Below are positions 63,498-64,000 of a stretch of DNA of 64,000 nucleotides, one piece after another. The notes beneath the pieces were generated by a model. It searched no databases. It was not told where the DNA came from and was given only the letters and a program-made list of their open reading frames with translations. How positions within the stretch are numbered: the stretch's first letter is position 1; each line of letters opens with the position of its first letter. The translations under genes were made by a program, and so were the position numbers. Source of the stretch: Roseiarcus sp963779095 (GTDB taxonomy: Bacteria > Pseudomonadota > Alphaproteobacteria > Rhizobiales > Beijerinckiaceae); the NCBI GenBank assembly GCA_963779095.1, contig CAVZWU010000022.1, positions 434,001 to 498,000 on the forward strand, read 5' to 3'.

Positions 63498-63554
63498 GGT
63501 CGAGGCGCCCAAGCGGATCGGGGCTTCGGACAGCAAGGGAGAGGACGGACCGCG

Positions 63555-64000
63555 ATGAGCGCCAATATCCGCAAGCTCGTGACCGTCGTCGATGAAACGC
63601 TGACCGAGATGGGAAGGCCGGTGTCGCCGCCCGTGCGGCGCGCGGCGGCCGTCGCGGTCATCGAGAATCCCTTTGCCGGCCGATATGTTGAGGACCTCGC
63701 GCCGCTGATCGCGATGGGCGAGGAATTGGGCAAGCTCCTGAGCGAGCGCGCGGTCGCCGCGCTCGGGATCGCCGGGTCGGAGGTCCAGAGTTACGGCAAG
63801 GCGGCGCTGGTCGGCGAGAACGGCGAGATGGAGCACGCCGCGGCGTTGTTGCACCCCAAGATGGGCGCGCCGGTGCGCAGCACGCTCGGCAAGGGCGCGG
63901 CGCTCATTCCCTCGTCCCAGAAGCGGGGCGGGCTTGGCGCCGAACTCGACATTCCTCTCGGCCACAAGGATGCGGCTTATGTGCGCTCGCATTTTGACGG
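63555..64000 (+). CDS. Amino-acid-synthesis family protein (DUF1185), cut by the right edge
   Basis: The frame opens at ATG 63555 after GGGAGAGG and runs to the window end (148 residues seen). It reads MSANIRKLVTVVDETLTEMG, PVRRAAAVAVIENPFAGRYV, LIAMGEELGKLLSERAVAAL, VQSYGKAALVGENGEMEHAA and ALIPSSQKRGGLGAELDIPL. This is the PF06684-type family, named amino acid synthesis but without proven enzymatic role. It is co-directional with the reductase and UPF0280 genes and is likely the next step or partner in the same pathway. The C-terminal ~45 residues are outside the window. Confidence 0.8.
   Translation, partial: MSANIRKLVTVVDETLTEMGRPVSPPVRRAAAVAVIENPFAGRYVEDLAPLIAMGEELGKLLSERAVAALGIAGSEVQSYGKAALVGENGEMEHAAALLHPKMGAPVRSTLGKGAALIPSSQKRGGLGAELDIPLGHKDAAYVRSHFD

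Overview
The window is high-GC DNA from an alphaproteobacterium, most likely of the Hyphomicrobiales (Rhizobiales). This rests on the gene families (GTA-type holin domain, DUF1344, liv-type aromatic and amino acid uptake, polyamine-type ABC transport, NicAB-like molybdenum hydroxylase), the ATGA-overlap operon style and the dense GC-rich coding. It reads as chromosome with ordinary housekeeping genes (ligA, miaA, serB) between accessory clusters. No rRNA, tRNA or CRISPR array was found.

Layout. 1-6.1 kb: end of an M29 aminopeptidase gene, a holin-lysozyme fusion coupled to a small membrane protein, an SDR oxidoreductase, two small secreted proteins and a PPK2 polyphosphate kinase. 6.2-11.3 kb: an HlyD/RbbA/YhhJ-type ABC export system. 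11.7-19.7 kb: the complete kdp potassium operon on the minus strand (tiny membrane ORF, kdpF, A, B, C, D, E). 20.0-24.4 kb: a cytochrome c, an intact IS1380-family element with a CTAG target duplication, and small stress-type proteins (MxKDx repeat, STAS-like, BON). 24.5-32.1 kb: a 4-oxalomesaconate hydratase (LigJ) unit next to a five-gene liv-type importer, suggesting uptake and breakdown of aromatic acids. 32.1-49.4 kb: mixed housekeeping and unknowns, including serB, miaA, ligA, an RLAN/ATP-grasp ligase with a GNAT neighbour, a hybrid sensor kinase and a B12-binding radical SAM protein.

50.1-64.0 kb is the most interesting part: one co-directional catabolic cluster running off the right edge. 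In order it holds a GntR/UTRA repressor behind an array of CCTGTC half-sites, an ADP-ribosylglycohydrolase-family protein, a PfkB sugar kinase, a polyamine-type ABC importer (four genes), a cysteine hydrolase, a NicAB-like molybdenum hydroxylase with three c-type haem sites, a 6-hydroxynicotinate-reductase-like protein, a UPF0280 protein and an amino-acid-synthesis (DUF1185) protein. I infer a pathway that imports an N-ribosylated heterocycle, splits off and phosphorylates the sugar, then hydroxylates, reduces and opens the ring. The substrate is unknown.

Two features cut across the map. First, at least 13 conserved genes are broken by single-base frameshifts, and by my reading about 22 are one-base insertions against about 6 deletions. 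The pattern points to consensus error in the assembly rather than gene decay. Second, a ~100 bp element occurs twice, each copy just downstream of a gene and in the same orientation relative to it. It consists of a row of TAAACGC-like units, a perfect 17-18 bp hairpin, a T-run and a conserved tail.
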